NCBI GenBank assembly: GCA_023657465.1
Contig: JAGTJX010000003.1
Coordinates: 247,889 to 311,888, forward strand
From: Lysobacteraceae bacterium
GTDB lineage: Bacteria > Bdellovibrionota > UBA1018 > JAGTJX01
DNA: 64,000 nucleotides
Reading direction: 5' to 3'
The position numbers and the translations under genes were made by a program. Positions 8,906 through 17,751 of this stretch are shown here, in pieces. The notes beneath the pieces were generated by a model. The model saw nothing but the letters and a program-made list of their open reading frames with translations. It did not search any database and was not told where the DNA came from. The number at the start of each line of letters is the position of its first letter. Within the stretch, counting starts at the first letter, position 1.

Positions 8906-9552
8906 ATACTCAAGCAATAATCAATATTTTTGCACAAGGTTTTTTTCTTCAAGCCAGTCTGATTCTCGCACTGGGAGCGCAGAATATTTTTGTCCTCAAT
9001 TCCGGGCTTCGTAAACAAAGGCATCTACTTGTCGCATTGGTTTCATCGATTTGCGATACTTTGCTCGTTTTTGTTGGTGTACTGGGAGTTGCGACCTTCT
9101 TCGTTCAATTCCCGATACTCAAAATTAGCCTGGGTGTAATTGGAGTTGGGTTTCTTGCGTACTACGGAATTTTGAAACTAAAAGAAGTTATGAATGGAAT
9201 TGAGTTTTCGCAAACTTCCCAGGTATCAACAACTATTAAACAAACGATTTTAACGAGCCTTGGCTTTAGCCTTCTCAATCCTCACGTTTACCTTGATACG
9301 GTCGTCCTCATTGGAGGTTACTCTTCAAAGTTCAGTCTTTTCATTGAACGATTTTATTTTGGTGCTGGAGCATCTACATTCTCTACTATTTGGTTTTTCG
9401 GTCTCGCTTTACTTGCATCACTAGCAAGTCGCATTCTCAACAACCCAAAAACGATGAGAATTGTTTCTTTATTATCAAGTTTAATTTTGGTCTTACTAGC
9501 CATTAAGCTAGGAACTGATGTTTTTGAGTGGATTAAGTTCGCTTATTCTTGA
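8902..9552 (+). CDS. LysE/ArgO-family amino-acid exporter
   Basis: 216 residues, about six membrane helices. The N-terminal signature LGAQNIFVLNSGLRKQRHL followed by SSICDTLLVFVGVLG matches the LysE family, especially the LysE/ArgO basic amino-acid branch. These inner-membrane carriers export Lys/Arg or related amino acids. The TTG start overlaps the stop of the TetR gene (TTGA), so expression is coupled to the regulator. Whether this copy prefers arginine cannot be read from sequence, although arg genes occur 30 kb away. Confidence 0.8.
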   Translation: MNTQAIINIFAQGFFLQASLILALGAQNIFVLNSGLRKQRHLLVALVSSICDTLLVFVGVLGVATFFVQFPILKISLGVIGVGFLAYYGILKLKEVMNGIEFSQTSQVSTTIKQTILTSLGFSLLNPHVYLDTVVLIGGYSSKFSLFIERFYFGAGASTFSTIWFFGLALLASLASRILNNPKTMRIVSLLSSLILVLLAIKLGTDVFEWIKFAYS

Positions 9553-9564
9553 GTACTATTAACA

Positions 9565-10386
9565 TCAAAACCGAGCACCAAAAATCCAGCCTTCTTGAGA
9601 ATGGATTATAAGCGCTGAAGCATTGAGATACTTTGGGTTTTGATCGAGAAAAATAGAGGCTCCTAAAGCGAGAACTGCGGCATCACACAGATCAGGATTG
9701 CTCTTAAGAACATCGAGTTGCCTTCGCAGTTTAGCACTCAGTTTTATTAATTTTGTCACTTTTGATTTGAACGCATTCGCCTGTCTCGACTTCATACCGA
9801 ACACTTCTCTCCAAAGAAAACTTGGATAGCCTTCAGTCAATACAGAGCGCCCCTTAGCAGGAGCTTCAAAAGGCCAAAGACTGATCCAATGAGTGCTCGC
9901 ACTGCCTAAATCCTGCCAGATCCTAAACGAACCGGTTTGGATGTTTTTTTGATAGGGTTTAGATTTGAAGAGGGAATTCGCTCGCACTTGTAATTCAACT
10001 TTTCGTACGGGAATGGCCTGCCCCAGAGTCTCGGTATAGGGAATGAGCTTCTGATTAAAATATTTTTCCGCGCCCTTACGTCCATATTCCCTGAACTCGG
10101 AAGCATGTTTGAACCAATCCCAAGGTTCTTTGCTCTCTCTATTCAACTCACGAGGCAATCCAAAAACAGTGTCGACTAGTATCAATGTCCGCTCACTAAG
10201 AGGAATTCCAAACTCGAGTAACGCTCTAGGAGTGAACGAAGGAATCTCACCTAATCTCAAGAAATGATTCTTCTGATCCCAGTGACAAATTTTGAGCGGC
10301 AGATATTTTGATTTCCTATAATCATAGGCACCCGTTTGATCAATACCTACAAAATTTGTAAAACTTGAGCGACTGAGGCTACTCAT
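9565..10386 (-). CDS. DUF429-like protein (predicted RNase H-fold)
   Basis: 273 residues. The N-terminal strand VGIDQTGAYDY with an acidic residue, an internal LVDTVFGLPRE, the helix CDAAVLALGASI and the terminal EGWIFG follow the order of conserved elements in DUF429 proteins, predicted to share the RNase H/actin-like fold. No experimental activity is established for the family to my knowledge. It starts one base before the stop of the TM2 gene region upstream (10388), indicating one transcript. Confidence 0.55.
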   Translation of the reverse strand: MSSLSRSSFTNFVGIDQTGAYDYRKSKYLPLKICHWDQKNHFLRLGEIPSFTPRALLEFGIPLSERTLILVDTVFGLPRELNRESKEPWDWFKHASEFREYGRKGAEKYFNQKLIPYTETLGQAIPVRKVELQVRANSLFKSKPYQKNIQTGSFRIWQDLGSASTHWISLWPFEAPAKGRSVLTEGYPSFLWREVFGMKSRQANAFKSKVTKLIKLSAKLRRQLDVLKSNPDLCDAAVLALGASIFLDQNPKYLNASALIIHSQEGWIFGARF

Positions 10387-10387
10387 G

Positions 10388-10780
10388 TTATCGATTCAAC
10401 TCATCCACTTGACCATTGAGTGTCCAAAGGTCGTAGAAGAGTCCCATTCCAAGTAAGCCTCCACTAAGAAGATAGAGTATACCTGTTGGCCATTTACCCA
10501 AATAGAACCGGTGAATACCGAACACTCCCAAGAACGCGAGAAGTAACCAGGCAATCGAATAGCTATAGGGCCCCTCCAAGTAATTGTGATCTGCTTCCCT
10601 GTCCATCGAAGGAATCAGAAACAAATCAATAATCCAGCCAATTCCTAGAAGTCCAAACGTACAAAACCAAATGGCACCTGTGATTTGTTTGCCGTAGTAA
10701 AAACGATGAGCACCCATGAATCCAAAAATCCAAGTGAAGTATCCCATGGTTTTGCTATGTGTATTGTTCGGTAAATTCAT
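10388..10780 (-). CDS. Tandem TM2-domain membrane protein
   Basis: 130 residues containing two TM2 units, each two membrane helices joined by a short turn. The hallmarks GFMGAHRFYYGKQITGAIW and GVFGIHRFYLGKWPTGILY show the G-x-HRFY-GK pattern, followed by GLLGIGWIIDLFLIP and GGLLGMGLFYDLWTL. Bacterial TM2 proteins are inner-membrane proteins of unknown role. Tandem duplication within one chain is less common than single copies. Upstream partner in a two-gene unit with the DUF429-like gene. Confidence 0.85.
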   Translation of the reverse strand: MNLPNNTHSKTMGYFTWIFGFMGAHRFYYGKQITGAIWFCTFGLLGIGWIIDLFLIPSMDREADHNYLEGPYSYSIAWLLLAFLGVFGIHRFYLGKWPTGILYLLSGGLLGMGLFYDLWTLNGQVDELNR

Positions 10781-10886
10781 TTTTTACTCTTATTTCAATA
10801 TAAGAACGAAGTCATCATTAACAAGTCGCGTTAGAGCTCATTCGTCAGCTTTACTTCTCCATTACAGCAGCCTAATCTCATCAGCG

Positions 10887-11381
10887 ATGAACCTCCAACC
10901 AATTCTCAAAGGAGAACTCATAGATTTGCAACCCCTCACTCCGAATGATTTTGAGCGGCTCTACGCAGTGGCATCTGATCCACTCGTCTGGGAACAACAT
11001 CCTGAGAACACGCGATACAAACGAGACGTGTTCGAGAAGTTTTTTAAAGTCGCTATAGAATCACAAGGAGCGTTTCTGATATTAGATAAGAATACAAACG
11101 TAGTCGTAGGAAGCTCTAGATACTATGACTTTTCACCTGAAAAGAGCGAGATCGCGATCGGATACACCTTCATTGCTCGTAAATATTGGGGTGGAGTGAT
11201 TAATCATGAATTGAAGAAACTCATGCTCTCTCATGCGTTTGAGTTCATGAACTCGGTGATCTTCCACATTGGTGAATTCAATCTAAGATCCAGACATGCA
11301 ATTGAGAAAATCGGAGCCAAACTCATCGACACTACTGACAAGAAAACAACTTACCTCCTAAAAAAAGAAGAATTCAAATGA
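10887..11381 (+). CDS. GNAT acetyltransferase (RimJ/RimL-like)
   Basis: 164 residues from ATG 10887 (MNLQPILKGELIDLQPLTPNDF). Family features: the opening strand, the substrate loop VVGSSRYYDF, IAIGYTFIARKYWGG in the acetyl-CoA-binding region, and the C-terminal NLRSRHAIEKIGAKL. Longer upstream starts would run into the TM2 gene's promoter and read as non-protein. First gene of a five-gene overlapping operon (stop overlaps the helicase start by 4 bases). Acceptor unknown; relatives acetylate protein N-termini or small molecules. Confidence 0.8.
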   Translation: MNLQPILKGELIDLQPLTPNDFERLYAVASDPLVWEQHPENTRYKRDVFEKFFKVAIESQGAFLILDKNTNVVVGSSRYYDFSPEKSEIAIGYTFIARKYWGGVINHELKKLMLSHAFEFMNSVIFHIGEFNLRSRHAIEKIGAKLIDTTDKKTTYLLKKEEFK

Positions 11382-12634
11382 GCTCGTCCAAAATACCTGC
11401 CAAAAAAAACAAAGCAAACGAAGAGCAGCTTGAAGCACTCACTCTACTATCGGGAACAGAGAACATTTTCCTCACTGGCTCAGCTGGCACAGGCAAAACC
11501 TTCGTCATTAAAGAGTACCTGAAGCAGAAAACAAAGAAGCCACCCGTACTCGCTAGCACGGGTGCGGCTGCAGTCTTACTGGGTGGCAGAACATTCCATA
11601 GCTTCTTCGGTCTAGGCATCATGGAAGGCGGCATTGACAAAACTGTCGCTAAGGCCGCAGCCAATAGTCGAGTGTCTCAACGAATCGAGAAAACCAAAGA
11701 AGTGATCATCGACGAAATCTCCATGATCCATCCAGCAGCATTTGAAGCCGCAGATCGAATCGCTAAAACAATTCGGAAAAACGATTTTCCGTTTGGAGGC
11801 CTCAGGCTCATCCTCACGGGAGATTTCTTCCAGCTTCCACCGGTCGACCGGTTCGCAAACAAAACTTCATGGTTATTCAACCACCCACTGTGGAATGAAC
11901 TCGAGATTCAGAAGATCATCCTCCGTAGATCCATGCGCACCGCTAACCGAGAGTTCGAAGCAATCTTGGACAAGATCCGCTACGGCATCTGTGATGAGGA
12001 AGTCACAAGTTTTCTCGATAGCAAACGCAAGCCTCTGACTGAGAATTTCACTGGCACTGTCCTCTTCGCTCGTAAGAACGAAGTGGAGACCTATAACCAG
12101 AAGCGCTTAGACGAACTTAAAGGTAAACTTCACGAGTTCGAAACTTCAGTCGTCGTAAGCTCACGCACACAAACTCCAAGAGAGAAGCTCATTGATCTCT
12201 CTCCCCTACCTCACACTCTTCAACTCAAAGAAGGTGCACTCGTCATGATCAGACGCAACGACGAGAGCGAGTCCTACGTGAATGGCTCGCTAGGAATTGT
12301 GAAGAAAATCGCAGCTGAAGAGATTGATCTCGAACTCATGAATGGAATGAGAGTCACAGTAGAGAAGGAAGACTTTCATGTACTCGATGGTGACGGCAAA
12401 GTCTCAGCAACAATTACGAACTTCCCGCTCACTCTTGGATGGGCTGCAACCATTCACAAGTCTCAAGGCGCTTCGATTGATTCACTTCATATTAATCTAA
12501 AGAATCTCTGGGAATACGGACAAGCATATGTCGCAATTAGTCGTGCAAAAAACCCACACGAGCTTTTCATAAGTGACTGGAGCAAACAATCCATCAAGGC
12601 GGATTCTGATGTTTTGGAGTACTATCAGGACTAA
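11378..12634 (+). CDS. Pif1/RecD-like SF1B helicase
   Basis: 418 residues. Walker A GSAGTGKT at 34-41, motif Ia LASTGAAAVLLGG then THSFFGLG-type block, Walker B EVIIDEISM near 107-115, LTGDFFQLPPV (motif III), and the C-terminal TIHKSQGASIDS and YVAISRAK (motifs V/VI). This order is that of Pif1-type 5'-3' DNA helicases, here in a minimal form without extra domains. Such enzymes unwind G-quadruplexes and replication intermediates. Operon neighbours are unrelated in function, so context adds little. Confidence 0.85.
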   Translation: MSSSKIPAKKNKANEEQLEALTLLSGTENIFLTGSAGTGKTFVIKEYLKQKTKKPPVLASTGAAAVLLGGRTFHSFFGLGIMEGGIDKTVAKAAANSRVSQRIEKTKEVIIDEISMIHPAAFEAADRIAKTIRKNDFPFGGLRLILTGDFFQLPPVDRFANKTSWLFNHPLWNELEIQKIILRRSMRTANREFEAILDKIRYGICDEEVTSFLDSKRKPLTENFTGTVLFARKNEVETYNQKRLDELKGKLHEFETSVVVSSRTQTPREKLIDLSPLPHTLQLKEGALVMIRRNDESESYVNGSLGIVKKIAAEEIDLELMNGMRVTVEKEDFHVLDGDGKVSATITNFPLTLGWAATIHKSQGASIDSLHINLKNLWEYGQAYVAISRAKNPHELFISDWSKQSIKADSDVLEYYQD

Positions 12635-13728
12635 TGGCTCCACACCCTAGGCAGTTCCTAGAATTCTATAAGAAGTACGTACGCTTCGTACCTGCAGTCG
12701 CTTTCGTCTTAGGTTTTCTATTTGATATTGTCATGCTCACTAGAATTGATGATCTCCTCACCATCATCCAGCAGGCGATTTATCTCCTTATCATCGCAGC
12801 ACTCATAGGAGTTGAACTCATCAACCAAGTACGCACAATCACTCCTCCGAAGTTTCTTAAAAAAGTCTGGATCTATCGTGAGTTTGCTCTCCACTTCCTC
12901 ATTGGAAGTCTCCTCAATACTTATGTGATTTTTTATTTCAAGAGTGCATCGGGGTTTGTTCCGTTTTTATTCATTCTCACTTTACTAACAGCCCTCACGA
13001 TTACAGAGTTCAAGAAATTCGGTGAAACTCAAATCATCGTGCACATGACACTCATGAGTCTTTGTTTGATTTCGTATTTTGAAGCACTAGTCCCCATTCT
13101 CTTAGGTTTCATCGGCTACTTTCCGTTTTTCCTAGGTCTGATGGTTTCTGGCGGATTTTTCTACCTGTTCTTTCAATATTTAAAACCCAGAATGAAAGAT
13201 AATGCTGAACTTCTACAGACGCATGTCCTCATGCCCTTCTCTGCTACGATTTTAGGATTCGCATTCCTCTATCTCTCCCACATTCTCCCACCGATACCAC
13301 TTTCGGTTTCCTACATGGGGATTTATCACGAAGTGGAGAAGAAGAATGGCGAGTTCATTCTCTCTTACACGAGACCTTGGTGGCGATTCTGGGAACACGG
13401 TGATGAGTCCTTCTACGCTCGTCCCGGAGATACCCTCATCGGATACGCGCAAGTATTCTCCCCCGGTAGATTCAAAGACAAACTCCAGATCAGATGGACT
13501 TCAAAGAACGCTCGGGGTGATTGGGAACCACAAGACGCCATCCCGCTTGAAGTGAGTGGCGGCAGAGAAGAAGGATTCCGTATTGCAGTGGTGAAGAAGA
13601 ACTATCATCCTGGCAATTGGCGCGTACAAATCGAAACCACCGACAACCGAGAAGTGGGCTGGCTTGGGTATGAGATTTATGAGGATAAGAGCACTGGACC
13701 GAGAGAGTTACGAAAGGTTACCAAATAA
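12634..13728 (+). CDS. Membrane protein with DUF2914-like C-terminal domain
   Basis: 364 residues. The first 220 residues hold about seven or eight hydrophobic helices. Residues from about 225 form a soluble periplasmic-type beta domain with repeated Trp (RPWWRFWEHGDESFYARPGD, YHPGNWRVQIET) that resembles DUF2914, a domain often paired with membrane helices in deltaproteobacteria and Bdellovibrio. Start overlaps the helicase stop by one base (TAATG). Function unknown; an envelope stress or cell-wall sensing role is only a guess. Confidence 0.6.
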   Translation: MAPHPRQFLEFYKKYVRFVPAVAFVLGFLFDIVMLTRIDDLLTIIQQAIYLLIIAALIGVELINQVRTITPPKFLKKVWIYREFALHFLIGSLLNTYVIFYFKSASGFVPFLFILTLLTALTITEFKKFGETQIIVHMTLMSLCLISYFEALVPILLGFIGYFPFFLGLMVSGGFFYLFFQYLKPRMKDNAELLQTHVLMPFSATILGFAFLYLSHILPPIPLSVSYMGIYHEVEKKNGEFILSYTRPWWRFWEHGDESFYARPGDTLIGYAQVFSPGRFKDKLQIRWTSKNARGDWEPQDAIPLEVSGGREEGFRIAVVKKNYHPGNWRVQIETTDNREVGWLGYEIYEDKSTGPRELRKVTK

Positions 13729-14099
13729 TGAAGAAGTCCATCCTCCTCATTGTCGACGACTGGGAAGCTCACGAGCGCTACGAGGATTTTTTCACGAAAC
13801 ACTTTCACGTTACCTGCGCACCTTTTGCCAAAACTGGATTCGAACTCATCCAAAATTCCGAGCTACAATTTGAAATCATACTGGTAGATCTCTCATTTGA
13901 GGACGTCTCCCCCCTCGAGTTTCTCCAGCGTTATTCTAAAATCAGAAAACACAAACACCCTAAACTCTTAGTCATTCTCGATGAAGGGGGTCATGACATT
14001 AGAGAAATGAAACTCCTCCTATCTCAAAATGAACATCTGATTCCAAGACCTTTTCAATGGTCTGCATTACTCAATCAATACTTATTAGGTGATTCATGA
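13728..14099 (+). CDS. Degenerate CheY-like receiver protein
   Basis: 123 residues with the receiver fold: acidic pair D10-D11 (LIVDDWE), phosphoacceptor position D54 (LVDLSFED). The conserved switch Thr/Ser is replaced (VILDEGG) and the usual K-P-F is RPF, so the canonical phosphorylation switch lacks two residues. No output domain and no histidine kinase nearby. It may be a pseudo-receiver that acts through protein contacts. Start TAATG-overlaps the upstream gene and its stop overlaps the DTW gene. Confidence 0.65.
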   Translation: MKKSILLIVDDWEAHERYEDFFTKHFHVTCAPFAKTGFELIQNSELQFEIILVDLSFEDVSPLEFLQRYSKIRKHKHPKLLVILDEGGHDIREMKLLLSQNEHLIPRPFQWSALLNQYLLGDS

Positions 14100-14701
14100 G
14101 TGCTCAGCGAGATCTCTGCTTGAGTTGTTTCCGTGCGAAGAGAATTTGCTATTGCGGAGAAATCCGTCCCATCACTCCGCAAACACAATTTGTGATTCTC
14201 CGCCATAAACTCGAACGTAAGCGCTCGATTGGTACTGCACAGATGACGAGGCTCTCACTCACCAATTCTCTCCTCATCACAGATGACCACTTCGAGGATC
14301 ATCCAGAGATCATCAGAATTCTTGAGTCTCACTCTTTCAACAAATACGTTTTATTTCCTGGTCCAAGCTCAATTACAATCGACACCACTGCACTTCCAAA
14401 CGATCAGCCCAGGATTGTTTTTGTCATCGATGGAACTTGGCTTGATGCAAAGCAGATCTTAAGAATGAATCCCAAGATCGCTGCCATTCAGAAAATTTCT
14501 TTTCTACCGGGACGACTTTCTGAATATGGATTCAGGAAGCAACCCGCTCCTCACTGCCTGTCTACTATTGAATCCATTCATCATGTTTTGAATCTCACTG
14601 AGCCCTCACTTAATTCCGAGTCACTTCTTCATGTGTTTAAACATATGGTCAAAATCCAAATCGACTATGCTTACGTCAATAAATTGCCACCTGTTTTATA
14701 G
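14096..14701 (+). CDS. DTW-domain tRNA-uridine aminocarboxypropyltransferase
   Basis: 201 residues. The N-terminal CLSCFRAKRICYC is the Zn-binding Cys motif; VIDGTWLDAKQILRMNP is the DTW motif that names the family (TapT/YfiP/TDD1), members of which transfer the 3-amino-3-carboxypropyl group from SAM to uridine in tRNA (acp3U). ILRHKLERKRSIGTA fits the SAM-binding region. Length is normal for bacterial members. Last gene of the operon beginning at 10887. Confidence 0.85.
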   Translation: MSAQRDLCLSCFRAKRICYCGEIRPITPQTQFVILRHKLERKRSIGTAQMTRLSLTNSLLITDDHFEDHPEIIRILESHSFNKYVLFPGPSSITIDTTALPNDQPRIVFVIDGTWLDAKQILRMNPKIAAIQKISFLPGRLSEYGFRKQPAPHCLSTIESIHHVLNLTEPSLNSESLLHVFKHMVKIQIDYAYVNKLPPVL

Positions 14702-14751
14702 TTGTTGTAGAATTCGATAATTATGACATTCTTTAATCACACGGAGGATTT

Positions 14752-15543
14752 ATGAATAAACTATTAGGACTATCTCTTTTATTGATTTCAAATACGGTAC
14801 TCGCTGCGGGCGGCATGGAGCCAAGGCATGTAGTCAGCGCCACTGGATCATCAGGTATCGCTGATTCAAACTTCTTAGGATCAAACGGTGCTGGCTGGGC
14901 ATATAACAGTCATAGCAAAGTGGTCTTGGGTGCTGGAACTACCACATCAAACTTTTCTGCATTTAACTACCAAGGCGGCTTAGCTCTTGGGAACAGCAAA
15001 GTTGGCGGTGGTATTTTGGCCACTTATGTCCCAGCAACAACACTCACAGTTGGGGGATTTTCTGTCACTACTCCAGCTACGTTGGGAGCATTAGCAGGTT
15101 TAGGTTTTGATCTGAAGACAGTTGCAGTTGGTGTGAATGCGAACATGACTATTTCACCTACCTTTGCATTAGGTTCTATCGTTCCAGGGATTTTGATTAA
15201 TCCAGATGGCAAAATCAGAATCGGTGCAAACTTCGCTACAGTCTCTAACTTAATCGGAGCAGGTGTTGCTGCTGATTTAGGAAATAACTTCGTTCTAGCA
15301 GGAGATATTACAACTCCTACTTCAGGCATTTTCTCTACTTGGACAATCACTCCAGGCTTGAAGTATATCTCAAACGGAGAAAGATTCACCCTAGCAGGGA
15401 ACTATGCATTAACAAGAACAGCAGCAGCAACTACTGGAACTATCGGTGCTGCACTTGCTGCTCAGATAGGTATGGCTAATTACTTAACTTTGAGCACAAC
15501 TGGCTTTACAAGTTATGCTCTCTCTTTTGCAATCAAGATCTAA
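14752..15543 (+). CDS. Secreted Gly/Ala/Thr-rich barrel-like protein
   Basis: 263 residues with signal peptide (LLGLSLLLISNTVLA, cleavage before AGG). The mature chain is rich in Gly, Ala, Thr and alternating hydrophobic residues, with few charges. It looks like a small outer-membrane barrel or beta-solenoid and ends in YALSFAIKI. GGAGG lies 5 bases before ATG 14752, one of the best ribosome sites in the window, suggesting high expression. A strong terminator follows (15569-15604). No known family recognised. Confidence 0.6.
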   Translation: MNKLLGLSLLLISNTVLAAGGMEPRHVVSATGSSGIADSNFLGSNGAGWAYNSHSKVVLGAGTTTSNFSAFNYQGGLALGNSKVGGGILATYVPATTLTVGGFSVTTPATLGALAGLGFDLKTVAVGVNANMTISPTFALGSIVPGILINPDGKIRIGANFATVSNLIGAGVAADLGNNFVLAGDITTPTSGIFSTWTITPGLKYISNGERFTLAGNYALTRTAAATTGTIGAALAAQIGMANYLTLSTTGFTSYALSFAIKI

Positions 15544-15552
15544 CGATTATGA

Positions 15553-16770
15553 TTAGTTAAAATTACTTACGGCTGAAGATACTATCTTCGGCCGTTTTTT
15601 TTTTGGGCGCGAGCTAGAAGCTCTACCTACATCACCTGTAGGACGTGGGATAGTTCTACCGATCAGTTTCTCAATATCTCTGAGCACTTCGCGGTCACGG
15701 AAAGTCACTAAGCTTGTCGCTCTGCCAGACTCACCTGCTCTGCCTGTACGGCCAATGCGATGGATGTAATCTTCTGCTTCATACGGAAGATCGAAGTTCA
15801 CGACGTGTGCGACGTTATCCACGTGAATCCCACGACCGACGACGTCTGTAGCGATCAGAACTCTGATCTTACCGTCTTTAAAATCTTGCAATGTTCCTTC
15901 ACGATCGATCTGACGAAGGTCTGAGTGAACTTGGCCTGCGTCCATATATCCGCGTGACCTGAGTCTGCGCCAGAGTTCAGCAGTTCCTAGTTTAGAACGA
16001 GTGAATACGAACACCGTGCCTGTTTCATCATTGAGAATCTTGATGAGCTTAGTGATCTTGTCGTCTTCATCAGTGAAAATAAAATTCTGCTCTACGGTCT
16101 TCGCAGCAGAGCTCGTCTTTCCCACAGCAATTCTGCCAGGGTTCTTCATGATCTTGCGCGCGAGTCTATCGACTTCCGGTGGTACAGTTGCAGAGAAAAG
16201 AAGCGTCTGCCTAGAGGATGTAGTTTGTTCTAAGATCTTATTCACTTGAACAGAGAATCCCATCTCAAGCATTCGGTCAGCTTCGTCAAGCACTAGAACT
16301 TCGACGTACTCTAACCAAACATTGCCGCGTTCGATGTGATCACAGAGCCTACCAGGAGTTGCGACGATGATCTGAGGATAGCTTGCAAGTTCCTTCTCAT
16401 CTGCCTTGAGCTCCGTTCCACCAATGAGTGAGACTGAATGAATTCCTGTAGTCTCTTTGTGCTTCACGAAAAACTCTTGTGTCTGAAGTGCGATCTCACG
16501 ACTTGGAGCAAGCACGAGTCCGTAGGTACCCTTACGCCCTCTGATTCGTTCAATCATAGGATAGCCGAAAGTTGCGGTCTTACCTGTACCAGTCTGAGCA
16601 GATACAATAAGGTCTTCACCTGCAAGTACTCTTGGAATCGCTTGAGATTGTACAGGTGTGGGTGTGGCGAAACCAGATTGCTCGATCAGCTGAAGAGTTT
16701 CAGGTTTTAATCCAAGCTCCGTCCAGGGTTTAATTTCGGGTGCGGGAGTAGCTAGAGGTTCGTTATCCAT
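15553..16770 (-). CDS. rhlE: DEAD-box ATP-dependent RNA helicase (RhlE-like)
   Basis: 405 residues. Q motif (GFATPTPVQSQAIP), Walker A AQTGTGKT, APSREIALQ, DEADRMLEMGF, SAT, and HRIGRTGRAG in correct order. The C-terminal tail is short and basic (RPKKKRPK), typical of RhlE-type helicases acting on ribosomal or mRNA structures. Compact, no extra domain. No Shine-Dalgarno seen upstream of ATG 16770. The RhlE assignment over other DEAD-box paralogues is by overall similarity only. Confidence 0.85.
   Translation of the reverse strand: MDNEPLATPAPEIKPWTELGLKPETLQLIEQSGFATPTPVQSQAIPRVLAGEDLIVSAQTGTGKTATFGYPMIERIRGRKGTYGLVLAPSREIALQTQEFFVKHKETTGIHSVSLIGGTELKADEKELASYPQIIVATPGRLCDHIERGNVWLEYVEVLVLDEADRMLEMGFSVQVNKILEQTTSSRQTLLFSATVPPEVDRLARKIMKNPGRIAVGKTSSAAKTVEQNFIFTDEDDKITKLIKILNDETGTVFVFTRSKLGTAELWRRLRSRGYMDAGQVHSDLRQIDREGTLQDFKDGKIRVLIATDVVGRGIHVDNVAHVVNFDLPYEAEDYIHRIGRTGRAGESGRATSLVTFRDREVLRDIEKLIGRTIPRPTGDVGRASSSRPKKKRPKIVSSAVSNFN
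15569..15604 (+). terminator. Rho-independent terminator
   Basis: Stem ACGGCTGAAGAT against ATCTTCGGCCGT (27 bases with 3-base loop) followed by nine or ten T. It ends the 14752-15543 transcript. The same DNA encodes the last residues of the convergent DEAD-box helicase (its KKRPK segment comes from the T-run), so terminator and coding sequence share bases. Confidence 0.85.
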
Positions 16771-16841
16771 ATATAAATGAGAAGGCCACTATCTAGGTTA
16801 GAGTTGGGGTAGTCAATAGGATTAAAGCATGCTCTTGCATC

Positions 16842-16879
16842 AACCTATTTAATAGGTTACATTACCTATTAGGAAGGTA
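16842..16879 (+). promoter_or_regulatory. Palindromic operator overlapping the ribosome-binding site
   Basis: A perfect 17-bp palindrome AACCTATTTAATAGGTT at 16842-16858 is followed by a second half-site pair, TACCT at 16863-16867 and AGGTA at 16875-16879, which covers the Shine-Dalgarno AGGAAGG (16871-16877). An extra half-site AATAGG lies near 16815. Repeated ACCTATT/AATAGGT units before a small winged-helix gene point to autoregulation by that protein. Confidence 0.7.
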
Positions 16880-16882
16880 TAT

Positions 16883-17218
16883 ATGTATCTTGAAGGTCTA
16901 TTTGGGAACGCAACAGTTGAGAAGGTCTTACTCTATCTTGAAAACTATGAATCTGGATACGCTTCGGCTATCGCCTCAACTTTTGATGTTGCCGTTAGCC
17001 AAGTACAGAAACAACTCGAGCGATTAGAACTAGATGGGATTCTATCTAGCCGGATGATTGGAAAAACGAGAGAATATCAGTTCAACCCACGTTACCGATT
17101 CCTCAAGGCATTAAGAACTCTCCTGAATGAAGCGGTTCAAGCGCTACCCTCTGATTATCAAACAAAATATTTTAAACAAAGACAAAGACCGAGACGAGCA
17201 GGAAAGCCTCTGCCATGA
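16883..17218 (+). CDS. Small winged-helix DNA-binding protein
   Basis: 111 residues. Residues 10-75 form a winged helix: helix ATVEKVLLYLENYE, SGYASAIASTFDVAVSQVQKQLERL as the HTH, DGILSSRMIGKTREYQFNP as the wing. The C-terminal tail is basic (FKQRQRPRRAGKP). It lies in front of a nucleotidyltransferase gene, overlapping it by 4 bases, an arrangement like AbiEi-AbiEii, though AbiEi proteins are about twice as long. Likely represses its own operon through the adjacent palindromes and may serve as antitoxin. Confidence 0.75.
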   Translation: MYLEGLFGNATVEKVLLYLENYESGYASAIASTFDVAVSQVQKQLERLELDGILSSRMIGKTREYQFNPRYRFLKALRTLLNEAVQALPSDYQTKYFKQRQRPRRAGKPLP

Positions 17219-17751
17219 GCGATATTTCTAAATCGACCTCGATTGCAGAGCTAGGTGCTATTGTTTGTGAAGCACTAAAAAAATCAGGAATCGATGTTTT
17301 TCTTTCTGGTGGTGCAGTGGTTTCAATTTATACAAATAATAAATACGAAAGCTATGACTTAGACTTTGTGTCACTAGAAGATCGATCTAAAATTAAAAAA
17401 ATTATGGAGTCTCTTGGGTTCCTTCAGAACAAATCGAGACTCTATCATCACCCTAACACTATCTACTTAGTTGAGTTTCCTGGATCAGCAATGCAGATTG
17501 GTGAAGAAAACATTACCACTTTTGAAAACTATAAAACGGATATGGGAGTACTAAAAATGCTCACCCCTACTGACTGTGTAAAAGACAGACTAGCTGGATA
17601 TTTTTATTTCAAAGATCCTCAATGCCTGGATCAAGCTATATGGGTTTCAGAAGCTCATCCTATAAATCTTGAATCTATCAAAAAATGGGCTAAGAAAGAG
17701 GGAATGAGTTCAAAACTCGAAGACTTCTTTAAGAAGCTCAAATCCAGATGA
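17215..17751 (+). CDS. Nucleotidyltransferase-fold protein (AbiEii-like or DUF6036-like)
   Basis: 178 residues. The motif FLSGGAVVSIYTNNKYESYDLDFVS has the G-G helix start and D-L-D acidic pair of polymerase-beta-type nucleotidyltransferases, and a later MLTPTDCVKDRLAGYFYF block resembles the helical part of AbiEii-like proteins. These enzymes add nucleotides to tRNA or proteins; in toxin-antitoxin pairs they act as toxins. Cotranscribed with the winged-helix gene before it and recX after it (ATGA overlap both sides). The toxin role is inferred from arrangement only. Confidence 0.65.
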   Translation: MSDISKSTSIAELGAIVCEALKKSGIDVFLSGGAVVSIYTNNKYESYDLDFVSLEDRSKIKKIMESLGFLQNKSRLYHHPNTIYLVEFPGSAMQIGEENITTFENYKTDMGVLKMLTPTDCVKDRLAGYFYFKDPQCLDQAIWVSEAHPINLESIKKWAKKEGMSSKLEDFFKKLKSR

